Notes: generated by a model from the letters alone, not told the origin. A stretch of DNA of 53,774 bases from BACL11 sp945865535 (GCA_947502765.1 CANNBA010000015.1:1-53774), one strand, 5' to 3'. Shown: positions 35,260 to 45,751, counted from the first letter of the stretch. Program-made: numbers and translations.

Positions 35260-38200
35260 TTATTCAAGGATTAATTTCTTTTTAACTACACCATCATCAG
35301 TCTTTAATTCTATAAAATATATCCCTTTAGATAAAGTAGAAATATTTATTTGTTTTGATCTCTCTCCAATGTTTAATTCTTCAGAAAACATCATATCGCC
35401 AATAGAATTTACGATTCTTATAGTTGGATTGTTGTCTCTAACTCTTGTAAATTCTACTGTAAATAATCCAGTTGAAGGATTTGGATATATATTAATATTG
35501 GAAAATAACTCCTCATTTAATCCGGAAATACAACTATCAACATAAACCCATATATCTTCCTTAACAACACAATCATTAGAATCTTTAGCTGAAAGTAAGT
35601 ACCAAGTATCTTGATTCGGAAAATCTACTATTCTATCATCAACCACTCCGTTATTCCACCAATAGTAAGAAAAACCTAGACTGCCTTCTAAAACAACAGA
35701 ATCACCGAGACAGATTTCAGCTGGATCTGGTACAGACTGAATAAATAATGATGGAGATTGATAGACATCTAAACTAGTGTAAAGCACACTGTCACATAAA
35801 TTAGAAGCAGACAAAGTATCAACATAAATTCCTGGAGTGCTATACGTATTACCGGCAACAACAACGCTATCACCATCACACACATAAACTTCTTCAAAAT
35901 TAGCATATGGCATTATCTCAATGTTATAATAATAATAGTAATACTGATTTCCAGCATTAGAACCAGTAATACTAATTAATCCTATATCAAAAGGGTATGG
36001 TATGGAATCATTACTTCTATATAAACCTATGTTTCCACTACTTGCATCAACTCCTAATTGGAAATCATTTCCTACAGGAACCGTAAAATTAAAAATCAAA
36101 GTTTGAGCTCCAGGATACACAATATGTGTTACTTCATCTAAAATAACTCCATTATCATCTCTTAGTTCAAATGTAACAGAATTGGTGTCATCAGCATAAA
36201 CAGTTGCTGATTTAATTAAACTTGGGACAATAGCATTTATATTGAGATGACCATTGTAATTACTAAAAGCTCCAGTAGCGGCAGATGTATCAGGCAATCC
36301 TGTAACAAAAGTTGTATAATTAGCTGTGATTACATTTAGATAAGTAGTCACTACACTATCACATCCATTTAAAGAAATCAGTGTATCGACATAAACTCCA
36401 GTATTAAAATAAGTACTTGCTCCAACAGTAATATTATCTCCAATACAAATTGTTTGTTGATTTATACTATTTCCACCTGTAATACTATCTTCAAATAAAA
36501 TTGTAGTGACCAGACTATCGCAACCATAAATTGTTGCTAATGTATCATAATAAACCCCCGTTGAATCATAGGTATTATTTCCAATTACATATACTTCCCC
36601 GCTACAGATGGTTTGATTGTTTATATAAGTAACGTGTGGATGAACCACCAAATTAGTAAATACTAAACTATCACATCCAATAGAAGAAGTTAAACTGTCG
36701 GTATATAATCCTGTTGTAGTATATATACTACCAGCTACTACAATGCTATCTCCATAACAAATAGAATAATTTGTAGGTTGAGAAGATTGTTTAACTTCAA
36801 TATCATAGAAGAAATAATAGTAATTTCCTCCAGCACTTGAGGATGTTACTGCTGCTAATGGACCAAAATTATACGGATAATTTACTCCTGAATTATGTCT
36901 AAATAAATTAGTACTACTTCCATTTACTCCTAACTCATAATCTATACCTGCAGACATAGTATAATTAAAATAAATTCTATGTCCACCAGGAATAATAGAA
37001 ACCGTTGTGTCGTCTAATACATTACCATTGTTATCTCGAATCTCAAAAGTTGATAATGTTGTATCATTTGAATATATTACTGCAGAAACTAACTCTGAAG
37101 GCATATAACAACTCAGTTCTAAACTTTGCTGACCTGAAAAAAAATTTCCTCCTCCAAATGTAATATCTGTAATGCCTCCAAAAATAGAATTGAACTGAGA
37201 GTATATTGTTAAATTTGTATGTACAATGCTATCACATCCAATGGAGCTTTGTATAGTATCGCTATAACTACCAGTAGAGTTATAAACTGAATTTCCAATC
37301 ACTATACTATCTCCATCACAAATTGTTATATCTTGATAGGTAGGAGTTTGAATAGTAAGATTTGTAGTAATTATACTATCACATCCTGCAGCATTAAGTA
37401 AAATATCTATATATGATCCTGTATTAGAGTAAACATTATTGCCTACAATAACACTGTCCCCATCACAAATTGTAAAGTTATTGACAGTTGATGATACGTA
37501 AGTACTTAAAACCGTTAAATTGGTAGTAATAATACTATCACAACCATTAAAAGCAAGTAAAGTATCAGAATATATTCCAGTTGAATCGTATGTACTATTT
37601 CCTACAGCTATAAATAATCCGCTACAAATAGTATCTGTAATGAAAGTATACGAATTAGTGGTACTATCACAAACACAAGTATTGTGGAAACCAATATTTG
37701 TCCAAGTGTTTGATGATAAAACTATCCATTGTGAGTTCACTGGATCTGTGCCAGCAGAATTTGTCCAAGAGGTATCTCCTTGAGATATTGCACATTTCCT
37801 AATTAGTGTATGATTTGCAGTCGCATTAGATACTCCAGCAACCCCCCATCCCGTTCCTGGATCACCATTCCAATCTCCAATCCAATCCAAGATAACATAT
37901 CCTCCTGCAATAGGACCAATAGGAGTTGTTGGCTCAGTACCATATACCAGAGCCATTCCATCATCCCCATTACTAAGAGCTGAAGTTCCTGTCACTATCA
38001 TATCAGCATTATTAGTTATATTAGTATCAGTAGTACCTTGTTGACCAACATATGCAACAACATACACGTCATAAGGTAAAATAACAGCAGCTGAATCAAA
38101 ATTTCCCCAAAATTCATAGACCTCTATATTAGTAGGAGTTCCATAAACCATAGAATATGCATAATTTGTTAAATCTACTATATTTCCAGTAGGATTGTAT

Positions 38201-38334
38201 ATTTCAAAATACCTATTATTTGAACTTCCTTCTGCATATTCTGAAAAGAAAAGATTTACTGGAGTTTGTGCTTGAGAAAATGAAGTGAAAAAAATAAAAA
38301 ATAAAACAATTAAATAGTATAGTCGTAATTTCAT
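35260..38334 (-). CDS. Lamin-tail domain, repeat-bearing secreted protein with T9SS type A domain
   Basis: This 1024-residue protein has a signal peptide (about 1-22) and a lamin-tail-like domain (about 25-215) recognised from SEYAEGSSNNRYFEIYNPTG. The middle has seven ~45-residue repeats of the pattern CxGDSxxVGNxxYxxTGxYxDTL..GCDSxxTTNL, starting near 231, 284, 333, 521, 571, 623 and 813. Two related ~130-residue domains interrupt the series (about 384-515 and 676-808). An Ig-like part (about 860-935) and a type A T9SS domain (about 945-1024, with YPNPSTGLFTVEF and SKGIYFIEL) close the protein. It is probably exported and attached to the surface, perhaps as an adhesin. Its binding partner is unknown. 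Confidence 0.82.
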   Translation of the reverse strand: MKLRLYYLIVLFFIFFTSFSQAQTPVNLFFSEYAEGSSNNRYFEIYNPTGNIVDLTNYAYSMVYGTPTNIEVYEFWGNFDSAAVILPYDVYVVAYVGQQGTTDTNITNNADMIVTGTSALSNGDDGMALVYGTEPTTPIGPIAGGYVILDWIGDWNGDPGTGWGVAGVSNATANHTLIRKCAISQGDTSWTNSAGTDPVNSQWIVLSSNTWTNIGFHNTCVCDSTTNSYTFITDTICSGLFIAVGNSTYDSTGIYSDTLLAFNGCDSIITTNLTVLSTYVSSTVNNFTICDGDSVIVGNNVYSNTGSYIDILLNAAGCDSIITTNLTIQTPTYQDITICDGDSIVIGNSVYNSTGSYSDTIQSSIGCDSIVHTNLTIYSQFNSIFGGITDITFGGGNFFSGQQSLELSCYMPSELVSAVIYSNDTTLSTFEIRDNNGNVLDDTTVSIIPGGHRIYFNYTMSAGIDYELGVNGSSTNLFRHNSGVNYPYNFGPLAAVTSSSAGGNYYYFFYDIEVKQSSQPTNYSICYGDSIVVAGSIYTTTGLYTDSLTSSIGCDSLVFTNLVVHPHVTYINNQTICSGEVYVIGNNTYDSTGVYYDTLATIYGCDSLVTTILFEDSITGGNSINQQTICIGDNITVGASTYFNTGVYVDTLISLNGCDSVVTTYLNVITANYTTFVTGLPDTSAATGAFSNYNGHLNINAIVPSLIKSATVYADDTNSVTFELRDDNGVILDEVTHIVYPGAQTLIFNFTVPVGNDFQLGVDASSGNIGLYRSNDSIPYPFDIGLISITGSNAGNQYYYYYYNIEIMPYANFEEVYVCDGDSVVVAGNTYSTPGIYVDTLSASNLCDSVLYTSLDVYQSPSLFIQSVPDPAEICLGDSVVLEGSLGFSYYWWNNGVVDDRIVDFPNQDTWYLLSAKDSNDCVVKEDIWVYVDSCISGLNEELFSNINIYPNPSTGLFTVEFTRVRDNNPTIRIVNSIGDMMFSEELNIGERSKQINISTLSKGIYFIELKTDDGVVKKKLILE

Positions 38335-38353
38335 AATAGGTTTTTTTGGACTG

Positions 38354-38361
38354 CAAATCTA
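38354..38361 (-). promoter_or_regulatory. Bacteroidota -7 element (TAGATTTG) for the lamin-tail protein
   Basis: TAGATTTG on the minus strand matches TAnnTTTG about 20 bases upstream of the 38334 start and overlaps the region just after the addB stop. No good -33 element is seen at 19-21 bases. Confidence 0.45.
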
Positions 38362-38365
38362 ACAA

Positions 38366-41152
38366 TTATTTTTTGCAAATTGACTTATAATCACACCACT
38401 CACAATTTTTTAGTTCAGTAGTTTGACTAAAAGGATTATTGTTGATTTTTGTAAGAACAATTTCTAATTGTGCTTCAAACTCATCAATTACAGCTTGGGT
38501 TATCTTTAGAACTTCTGATTCTTTACTATTTATTTTTTTACATACTTTTAATAAGCCTGGCTGTAAATTTTTAAAAGAAAAATTACCAGCAACAACATTT
38601 GAATCAATATGCTGGGGATGCATTTTTAAATACAAATATCCATACATCAATAATTGAAATGCTTTGGATTTTTTAGGATCATTAATTAGTTCATCAAATT
38701 CAGTAAATTCAAGTTCAGTTTGCTCCACTTTACCTGTTTTATAATCAATTATTCTAAGTGTATCCGCTTCAAAATCTACTCTATCGACTTTACCATTTAA
38801 TCTGAAATTTATACCATCAACAAGCAAATAAGACTCTAAATCCTTCTCCTTTTCGATAATCTTTATTTTTTGATTCGTCTTATTGGCTTCTGCAATTAAT
38901 TCTTTTTCTCGTTTTAAGAAATGTTTAGTTAAATGCTTTGCAATTTGCAAGCTTAAGTAGTTTTTCCCTTCCTTCATCCCTTGCTCAGTAAGCAGCTTTA
39001 TAAATTGTTTTTCAATATCATTTAGTATTACACTTGTTTTTTCATAAATGTAGTTTTCAGTTATAACTGCTAGAGGATAGTTGATATTTAATGCATGATG
39101 AATTGCCGTTCCCATTGTGCTTGCATCAGCATATTCATCAACCTCATCATCACTTCTTATTTTTGCCAAATAATGATAATAAAACTGCAAACTACAATTG
39201 TTGTATTTATTTAATGCAGAAGGAGATACTCCTTTTTCAGCCCAATATTTTATCTTGTCTTCCAATCCTTTATTCTGGATAATAATTTGATGAGTATGTT
39301 CCACTTGTAAATCAGGACCTTTATACACATACTCTTTAATTTCTCCTTTATATTCTGCTAACAATTGAGTAATAAATCTACTTTTTTCACCACTTCCAAA
39401 ATCATCAGTTTCTGAGTTATAAATCAAACTAATATTATGAGCTCTTTGTAACAATCTGTAAAAATGATAAGCGAAAACAGCATCACTCTCGGCATAAGTC
39501 GGAAGCTTAAAATACTTTTTCATATCATAAGGGATGAAAGAATTAACGGACTTGCCTTTTGGTAATTTTCCTTCATTCACACTTAGCATAATTACATTTT
39601 TAAAGTCAAGTGTTCTGCTTTCTAAAATTCCCATTAACTGAACTCCTTTTAGAGGTTCTCCTTTAAATGGTATGGTTTCTTTTGCAACCAATTGTTGCAT
39701 AATTATCTGTAAGGTTTTTAACTCCAAAACAAAATCGTGCTTTTCTAGTAAATTTTGTAAAATAGTAATAGTCTTAAAAAATGTGGTTAACACCTCTGAC
39801 TCAACCGTAGCTGACTTGCCTACTAGATGTTTTTTAAGCTGTTCAATTAGTTTATTCAAGACCCAAATAGCATCATTATTACTTGCCCATATTGTAAGTA
39901 GTTCAATTATAAAATCATCAGAAAAGGTGTTTTGGATGTTAGTCTCAGTTATAAAAACAATATTATGTTTTACAATGAATTTCTTAAAATCTTCTATCTC
40001 TTTTTCCTTTGCAAATTTTGCAAAATAGGGATGTTCAATGAGTGCAATAACATCTTTATAATACAGTGCATTTTGCTGGTATTTTTTGGCATGAATCTGG
40101 ATATTAAAAAGTGCTTCAACAAAAGCAAAAAGAGGAGTATTTTTAAGCGGACTTCCCATAGTAATATTCAACTGTTTTACTTCTGAAGGGAGATTGTGTA
40201 GTATAGGATAAAGCAGAGCCTCATCCGCCAAAACTATTGCCGTATTACTATCGTCTAAATCATCTTTAGTTAAAGATTTGATTACTTCAGCAGCAACTTT
40301 AGCCTGGCTGATGTTTTTAGGACAAGCAATTACATTAAAACACTTCTTTTTCTCTTTGTAATAATCTCCTACCCCTTTAAAATCAATTTCTGACCATTTC
40401 TTGCTTTGTTCTCTTAAAAAACCACCAGCTTCATGTAAAGGGTTGTCATAATAAAAGCTATCGGCATCCCAAAATACTCTAGCAATATTTTCTTTTTTTA
40501 GGTAATCTACAATTGCTTGCTCGGATTTGGTTAATGCATTTAACCCCACAAACCATACCTTTTCCCATTTAATTGCTGAGTTTTCAATCTTTTGAGCAGC
40601 CTGTTTATAAGCCAAACCTTGATAAGCCAAATTTTCTTCCAAAAGGGAATGGCTAAAATCAGTATACCATTTAAGCATGGCTTCAAAAAAACTAACATAA
40701 TTCGTTTGCATGTCAGTTAATTTACCCTCTGAAAAACTCCAATTATCTACACTCCAACTTTCTAATTCCTTTACTTGAGTAAGATTAGTATAAATGGATG
40801 TTGCATCCACTAGATTTCTATCAATCTCATTAAAATCATGAAGCAAAACATTGCTCCATTTTAAAAAATCATCAAATGTATCTTGCTTTTTAGCAGGATA
40901 TTTTAAATAAGTGCTGTACAAGCGAAATTGCAATGAGATATTGTCCAAAACCTGCAATCCTGACAAATTTTCTATAAACTCCTCAATGGAATAAAAATCA
41001 GGCAGAAAAATAGGTTTGTCAATTTTCTTTGATAAATAATGTTTTAAGAAAACCACTGATCTTTTTGAAGGAAGTACAACAGCTACATTTTCCATACTAT
41101 CTGGAAATTTTTGCAACAATTTATCCGCTATTTTTTCTAAAAAAGGAATCAT
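38366..41152 (-). CDS. addB: AddB-like helicase/nuclease subunit with PD-(D/E)XK and Fe-S motifs
   Basis: This 928-residue protein is the second subunit of an AddAB-type recombinational repair enzyme that resects double-strand breaks. The N-terminal region resembles an inactive helicase fold. The C-terminal nuclease shows KVDRVDFEADTLRIIDYKTGK. Cysteines that could hold an Fe-S cluster lie at NNCSLQFYY (about 650) and at CEWCDYKSIC near the C-terminus, the AddB pattern. The ATG overlaps the addA TGA (ATGA), so the two subunits are translationally coupled. Sequence similarity to E. coli RecC/B is low, and the AddB assignment rests on order and motifs. Confidence 0.78.
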   Translation of the reverse strand: MIPFLEKIADKLLQKFPDSMENVAVVLPSKRSVVFLKHYLSKKIDKPIFLPDFYSIEEFIENLSGLQVLDNISLQFRLYSTYLKYPAKKQDTFDDFLKWSNVLLHDFNEIDRNLVDATSIYTNLTQVKELESWSVDNWSFSEGKLTDMQTNYVSFFEAMLKWYTDFSHSLLEENLAYQGLAYKQAAQKIENSAIKWEKVWFVGLNALTKSEQAIVDYLKKENIARVFWDADSFYYDNPLHEAGGFLREQSKKWSEIDFKGVGDYYKEKKKCFNVIACPKNISQAKVAAEVIKSLTKDDLDDSNTAIVLADEALLYPILHNLPSEVKQLNITMGSPLKNTPLFAFVEALFNIQIHAKKYQQNALYYKDVIALIEHPYFAKFAKEKEIEDFKKFIVKHNIVFITETNIQNTFSDDFIIELLTIWASNNDAIWVLNKLIEQLKKHLVGKSATVESEVLTTFFKTITILQNLLEKHDFVLELKTLQIIMQQLVAKETIPFKGEPLKGVQLMGILESRTLDFKNVIMLSVNEGKLPKGKSVNSFIPYDMKKYFKLPTYAESDAVFAYHFYRLLQRAHNISLIYNSETDDFGSGEKSRFITQLLAEYKGEIKEYVYKGPDLQVEHTHQIIIQNKGLEDKIKYWAEKGVSPSALNKYNNCSLQFYYHYLAKIRSDDEVDEYADASTMGTAIHHALNINYPLAVITENYIYEKTSVILNDIEKQFIKLLTEQGMKEGKNYLSLQIAKHLTKHFLKREKELIAEANKTNQKIKIIEKEKDLESYLLVDGINFRLNGKVDRVDFEADTLRIIDYKTGKVEQTELEFTEFDELINDPKKSKAFQLLMYGYLYLKMHPQHIDSNVVAGNFSFKNLQPGLLKVCKKINSKESEVLKITQAVIDEFEAQLEIVLTKINNNPFSQTTELKNCEWCDYKSICKK

Positions 41153-44100
41153 AAACGCACCACTTTTATAGTTTCAGAAGTATAAATCAAAATCTTCTCC
41201 ACATTACTGTACCCCATAATTATTAAAGCATTGGCATAATCAGTAACTTGAATCTTGTGTTTTTCTTTTTCCAGTCCAGTTTTATAATCAATAACTACTA
41301 CTTTATCAGTATTTTTTGAAAACAACAATCTATCAGGAATGTAGGTTTTTCCATTGCTCATCAAAATCCCTCTTTCATTTTTAACTTCCCAATCATCTGT
41401 AAAATAAGTTTTGATTTCCTGATGATTTAATACCTCAGCAACAACTTTCTGTAATTTTTGATAATCCTCATTTGTAAACTCACCTAACTTATACATCTGA
41501 TCAATAACTTCCTCTTTTTGATAAAAATAATTTATTTTTGACAAAACCAGATGCAATAACTTGCCCCAATCTCTTTTTGTAGCGCTTGTTTCAGTATCCC
41601 ATATTTCCTCAGCAGTATGCTTTAATGAAATCACCTCTTTCCAATTTAATTTTTTTCGTTTAGTAATAGAGAAAGTATTTTTAAGCTTATTTTTGGATTG
41701 ATGCATCATTTCTGGATCTCCAACAATAATTGGAAACTCGTTATCGTATTTATACAAAAAAGAATTCAAGTTTTCTTTCTTCTCATAGCCCACCAAATCC
41801 TTTGGGAAATTCTTTGAAAAAATATACAATCTTTCCTTTGGACGGGTCATAGCAACATACAATTTATTCAAAGTATCAAGCATACTCATATCTTGCTCTT
41901 TTTGATAGTTATCTTTAAAGTAAGACAACTCTAGTTGTGCACTTGTTGTTATTAAAGCAGTTGGTAATTGCTTGTTAAAATAGGTTGAAGTAGCAACCCA
42001 AATATCAGAAGTTTTCTTTCTGTCTTCCCAATTAAAAGGAATCATTACTACCTCAAAAGCCAATCCCTTGGATTTATGAATTGTCATTATTTGAACTGCA
42101 TTAGTTCCTTCAGGTATAACAATTGCTTCTTTATCAATTCTATCTTGCCACCAATGCAAAAATTCAGAAATACTGCTTCCTTCTTTCTCTGCATAAGCTA
42201 AAACTACATCCAAGAAGAACCCTAAATACACATCCTCTTCAAAATTAAAAATTCTTATAATTTGCTCCACTAATTCATACAAGGGCTCTTGTAAAAGTGA
42301 AGCTCTTTGAAGGTGAATATTTGCTCTTTTTAATACCGAAAAGAATCCTTTTGACGATTGAACTTCCAAATGAATTTCATGTAAATCTTCATGAGATAAG
42401 TTATGTCTCCATAAATACTCAGCAACAACTACTTTTGCAATAGTATCTTGCTGATTTTGTAAATACTTAAGTATTGCAATAAGTGTATTTACTTTATCCG
42501 ATTTGCTCAAAAGCAATCCTTCATTGGTTATGACTGGAATCCCATTTGCTGATAAATTTTCAGCAACAAGAGCCACACTTTTTCTACTGTTACAAAGTAT
42601 AGTAATGTCCTTATAAGTATAATTATTTAAGGTGGTGATCTTTTGAATTTCAGCTACCATTTTTTGTAAAATCAACTCTTTAAAGTCATTTATAGTATCT
42701 TCAAAAAGCTCGATATGAACATAACCGCCTTCTTTAGCAAGCTTACTCTCTTGCTTATGATTAGCATAAATATCCTTAATATCTAGGGCTAATAAATCCT
42801 TAGTCTTTTCAAAAAATTGATTGTTAAATTCAGTTATATTTTTTCTACTTCTGTAATTTGCTTGTAGATTATTGGCAGTATAATGAAAGTGTAACTTGCT
42901 TTCCCAATCGCTTTTAAAAGCTAAATCGTCTCCTTTAAAAATTTGAGGTAATTTTGAGAACTGCTCCACTTCTCCTGCTCTCCATCTATAAATAGATTGT
43001 TTTCCATCACCAACTAACATACTTTTACCATAATCCAAAGAATCTGTGACTAAAGGCAAGATATTTTGCCATTGCAATAAGGATGTATCCTGAAATTCAT
43101 CAATCAAATAATGATTGTAGCGCTCACCAAGTCTCTCATAAATAAATGAAGAAGGTTGCTTAGTAACCACTTTATGAATCTTCTTATTGAATTCAGAAAT
43201 TTGTTCAATATTATTTTCTTTTTTAAACTCTTTTATTGCTTGCATCAACTCGTTTAAAACTGCAATGGCGTATATATTTTTAAGTACAACTTTAACTGAA
43301 TTATATTGGGTAAGTAAATCCAACAACTCAGCAAAAAACTGTTCTAACTGAGGCTGAAGTACATCTACCAAATCCTTAATTTCTTGTTTTTTACTTTCAG
43401 CATACCACTCACCCTTTTTAACATAATCTCTCAAAGTAGCAGAAGGAATCCAATTTGTATCATCTTTATCCCTTATACTTTTAGTAAAATATTTATGGAA
43501 TGTGCCTCTTTTGAAATGCTCTTCTGTAAGTCCTTTTGTATTAAAAAATGTACCTACTTTATCGGCTAAAACAATCACCTTTTGAGTAATGTCTTGTTTT
43601 GATTTTTGCAAATCCTTTTTCACATCCATACATTGTGATACTGTAAGCAATTTCCCAGTGGTAAATTGTACTACTTCCTCTTTAAAAAGTTGCTGGGCAA
43701 ACTCTTCTAAATCACGCTCAATGTTGGTGCTTTTTCCATCCTCAGCTTTTTGGATCGCAAAATTTACTAAAGTATTGGATAACTCACCACCAGCATCTGA
43801 CATTTTACTTAAAAGTAGCGCTACTGCAGGCTGAATAATTTTGTAATTATCCATCTCCAAATCAAAATTGTGTGACAAATCCAAATCTGAAGCAAAGGTC
43901 CTGACAATTTTATAGGTAAACTTATCAATGGTTGAAATACCCAAATCAGCATAATTATGCAAAATATGTTTGAAAATAACTGCCGAACGCTCAAATATTT
44001 TATCAGCTGAAAAATTAGTTTCTTCAATAAGCCAAGCCAATACTCCATCAACATCTTTGCTTTGTGATAGAGAACCCAAATACTCCAACACCCTTTCTTT

Positions 44101-44262
44101 CATTTCGGATGCTGCTTTATTAGTAAATGTTATAGCTAAAATTTTACGATAGTAATTTTCATATTCATCCACTTTTAACGCTAAAGCGATAAAACTAAGA
44201 GCAAGTGTATATGTTTTACCACTACCTGCTGAGGAGCGATATATCTGAAAATTTTGACTCAA
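41149..44262 (-). CDS. addA: AddA-like UvrD-type helicase with C-terminal nuclease domain
   Basis: This 1037-residue superfamily 1 helicase fused to a PD-(D/E)XK nuclease is the larger subunit of the AddAB break-resection enzyme. The ATP-binding Walker A is SSAGSGKTYTL (about 10-20), motif Ia follows (AITFTNKAASEMKERV), motif II is DEFQDTS, motif III is GDGKQSIYRWRAGE, and motif VI resembles YVAMTRPKERLY. The nuclease motif is VVVIDYKTGLEKE near residue 995. The start codon appears to be TTG (44262), since an in-frame stop lies just upstream and no ATG precedes the conserved start. It is transcribed divergently from trkA. Confidence 0.83.
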   Translation of the reverse strand: MSQNFQIYRSSAGSGKTYTLALSFIALALKVDEYENYYRKILAITFTNKAASEMKERVLEYLGSLSQSKDVDGVLAWLIEETNFSADKIFERSAVIFKHILHNYADLGISTIDKFTYKIVRTFASDLDLSHNFDLEMDNYKIIQPAVALLLSKMSDAGGELSNTLVNFAIQKAEDGKSTNIERDLEEFAQQLFKEEVVQFTTGKLLTVSQCMDVKKDLQKSKQDITQKVIVLADKVGTFFNTKGLTEEHFKRGTFHKYFTKSIRDKDDTNWIPSATLRDYVKKGEWYAESKKQEIKDLVDVLQPQLEQFFAELLDLLTQYNSVKVVLKNIYAIAVLNELMQAIKEFKKENNIEQISEFNKKIHKVVTKQPSSFIYERLGERYNHYLIDEFQDTSLLQWQNILPLVTDSLDYGKSMLVGDGKQSIYRWRAGEVEQFSKLPQIFKGDDLAFKSDWESKLHFHYTANNLQANYRSRKNITEFNNQFFEKTKDLLALDIKDIYANHKQESKLAKEGGYVHIELFEDTINDFKELILQKMVAEIQKITTLNNYTYKDITILCNSRKSVALVAENLSANGIPVITNEGLLLSKSDKVNTLIAILKYLQNQQDTIAKVVVAEYLWRHNLSHEDLHEIHLEVQSSKGFFSVLKRANIHLQRASLLQEPLYELVEQIIRIFNFEEDVYLGFFLDVVLAYAEKEGSSISEFLHWWQDRIDKEAIVIPEGTNAVQIMTIHKSKGLAFEVVMIPFNWEDRKKTSDIWVATSTYFNKQLPTALITTSAQLELSYFKDNYQKEQDMSMLDTLNKLYVAMTRPKERLYIFSKNFPKDLVGYEKKENLNSFLYKYDNEFPIIVGDPEMMHQSKNKLKNTFSITKRKKLNWKEVISLKHTAEEIWDTETSATKRDWGKLLHLVLSKINYFYQKEEVIDQMYKLGEFTNEDYQKLQKVVAEVLNHQEIKTYFTDDWEVKNERGILMSNGKTYIPDRLLFSKNTDKVVVIDYKTGLEKEKHKIQVTDYANALIIMGYSNVEKILIYTSETIKVVRL

Positions 44263-44367
44263 ATCTTTTCTTTTTTAAAAAACCCTAATGTATACTATTT
44301 TTTGACATCCATGAATCCTGTTAATAAGTAGTTTTAAGAAAATTATTGTAATTATTTCCTAATTTTC

Positions 44368-44396
44368 TTGTTTTAAACAAAAAACACTTAGCTTTG
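44368..44396 (+). promoter_or_regulatory. Promoter of trkA-trkH
   Basis: TTG (44368-44370) is followed after 18 bases by TAGCTTTG (44389-44396), a TAnnTTTG match. It lies 17 bases before the trkA ATG, in the 151-base divergent region with addA. I see no clear box for addA on the other strand. Confidence 0.6.
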
Positions 44397-44413
44397 CGCA
44401 AATTTTTGACTAA

Positions 44414-45748
44414 ATGAAGATTATTATTGCAGGTGCAGGTGATGTAGGATCCTATCTAGCACACATGATTGCCAATGAAGAGCAAGATACCTATTTGATT
44501 GATAATGACGGAAAAAAATTAGAAAAAGTCACGCGACACAATGACATTTTTGGAATTAAGGGAGATGCAAAAGATGTTGAAGTTTTAAAAGAAGCAGGAA
44601 TTAAAGATTGTGACTTACTTATTGCAGCTACTTCCTCTGAAGAAACCAACTTACTAGTTTGTATTTTAGCAAAAAAATTAGGAGCAAAAAGAACTATTTG
44701 TCGTATTAGTAATTTTGAGGAAATAAGCAATGATTTACGAACTTTTTACCAAGAAATCGGTATTGATCATATAATCTCACCGGTTGAGAATGCTGCCCAA
44801 GAAATACACCAACTAATAAAACATGAATCCTTTTTAGACAATTATGATTTTGAAGGAGGAAAATTATCTATTTTCTCTATACAGATTAACAAAAATTCAC
44901 CCATAGCAAACAATTGCGTTCTTGCTTCTAGCGAGTTTCATAACCTTGCATTTAAACCTCTTGCAATCTTAAGAGCAGGAGAAACAATATTGGTACAAGC
45001 CGAAACAATATTTCTGGATGGAGATATCGTATACTTTATATCCTCACCAAAAGGCTATGAGACAATCCCTCTTATTTGTGGCCAACAAGACTTTGACATT
45101 AAAGATGTAATGATACTTGGAGCAAGTAGTATTGGAGTACTTACAGCCGAGAAATTAGAGAAAAAATACAAAGTAATTCTAATCGAACAAGATGAAAACA
45201 AGTGTAATGAAATTGCATTACGATTAAAGAAAACACTTGTAATTCATGGGGATGGTACTGATGTAAATCTTTTAGAAGAACAAAACATTCAAAATATGGA
45301 TTCTTTTATTGCTGTTACTGGAGATTCTGAAATTAATATTATATCATCATTAGTAGCAAAATCCCATGGAGTAAGAAAAACAATTGCTGGAGTTGAAAAC
45401 ATTGACTATATTAAACTCTCCCATACTATTGGAATTGACACTTTAATAAATAAGAAAGTAATAGCAGCTAATGATATTTTAAAATACATTCGAAAAGGAG
45501 ATGTCAATTCAATAGCAACTTTAAATCTTGATGCTGAAGTCATTGAATTTACCGTTAAAGAAGGTAGTAAAATCTCTAGTAAACAACTAAAAGATCTAGC
45601 CCTTCCTAAAATGGTAAACATTGCAGGGGTTGTACGTCAAGGTAAAGGCTTTATTCCTTTTGGCGACTTTAAATTAGAAGCAGGCGATCGAGCTATTGTC
45701 TTTACAAATGATGAAACAATTCATATCATTGAAAAATTCTTTGAGTAG
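44414..45748 (+). CDS. trkA: Trk system potassium uptake protein TrkA
   Basis: TrkA (444 residues) is the cytosolic NAD-binding regulator that gates the TrkH potassium channel. Two RCK halves are seen: the first nucleotide loop IIIAGAGDVGSYLAHMI at the N-terminus, the second VMILGASSIGVLTAEKL near residue 235, each followed by a TrkA-C domain. The length and double repeat match full-length TrkA rather than the single-half KtrA. It lies 3 bases upstream of trkH on the same strand, so the pair is an operon. Confidence 0.95.
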   Translation: MKIIIAGAGDVGSYLAHMIANEEQDTYLIDNDGKKLEKVTRHNDIFGIKGDAKDVEVLKEAGIKDCDLLIAATSSEETNLLVCILAKKLGAKRTICRISNFEEISNDLRTFYQEIGIDHIISPVENAAQEIHQLIKHESFLDNYDFEGGKLSIFSIQINKNSPIANNCVLASSEFHNLAFKPLAILRAGETILVQAETIFLDGDIVYFISSPKGYETIPLICGQQDFDIKDVMILGASSIGVLTAEKLEKKYKVILIEQDENKCNEIALRLKKTLVIHGDGTDVNLLEEQNIQNMDSFIAVTGDSEINIISSLVAKSHGVRKTIAGVENIDYIKLSHTIGIDTLINKKVIAANDILKYIRKGDVNSIATLNLDAEVIEFTVKEGSKISSKQLKDLALPKMVNIAGVVRQGKGFIPFGDFKLEAGDRAIVFTNDETIHIIEKFFE

Positions 45749-45751
45749 CTA

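Noticed and set aside
35700..37700. Regularly spaced similar DNA segments resembling an array
   Set aside because: They encode the ~45-residue protein repeats in one long reading frame and vary in sequence; there are no identical repeats with spacers, so this is not a CRISPR array.
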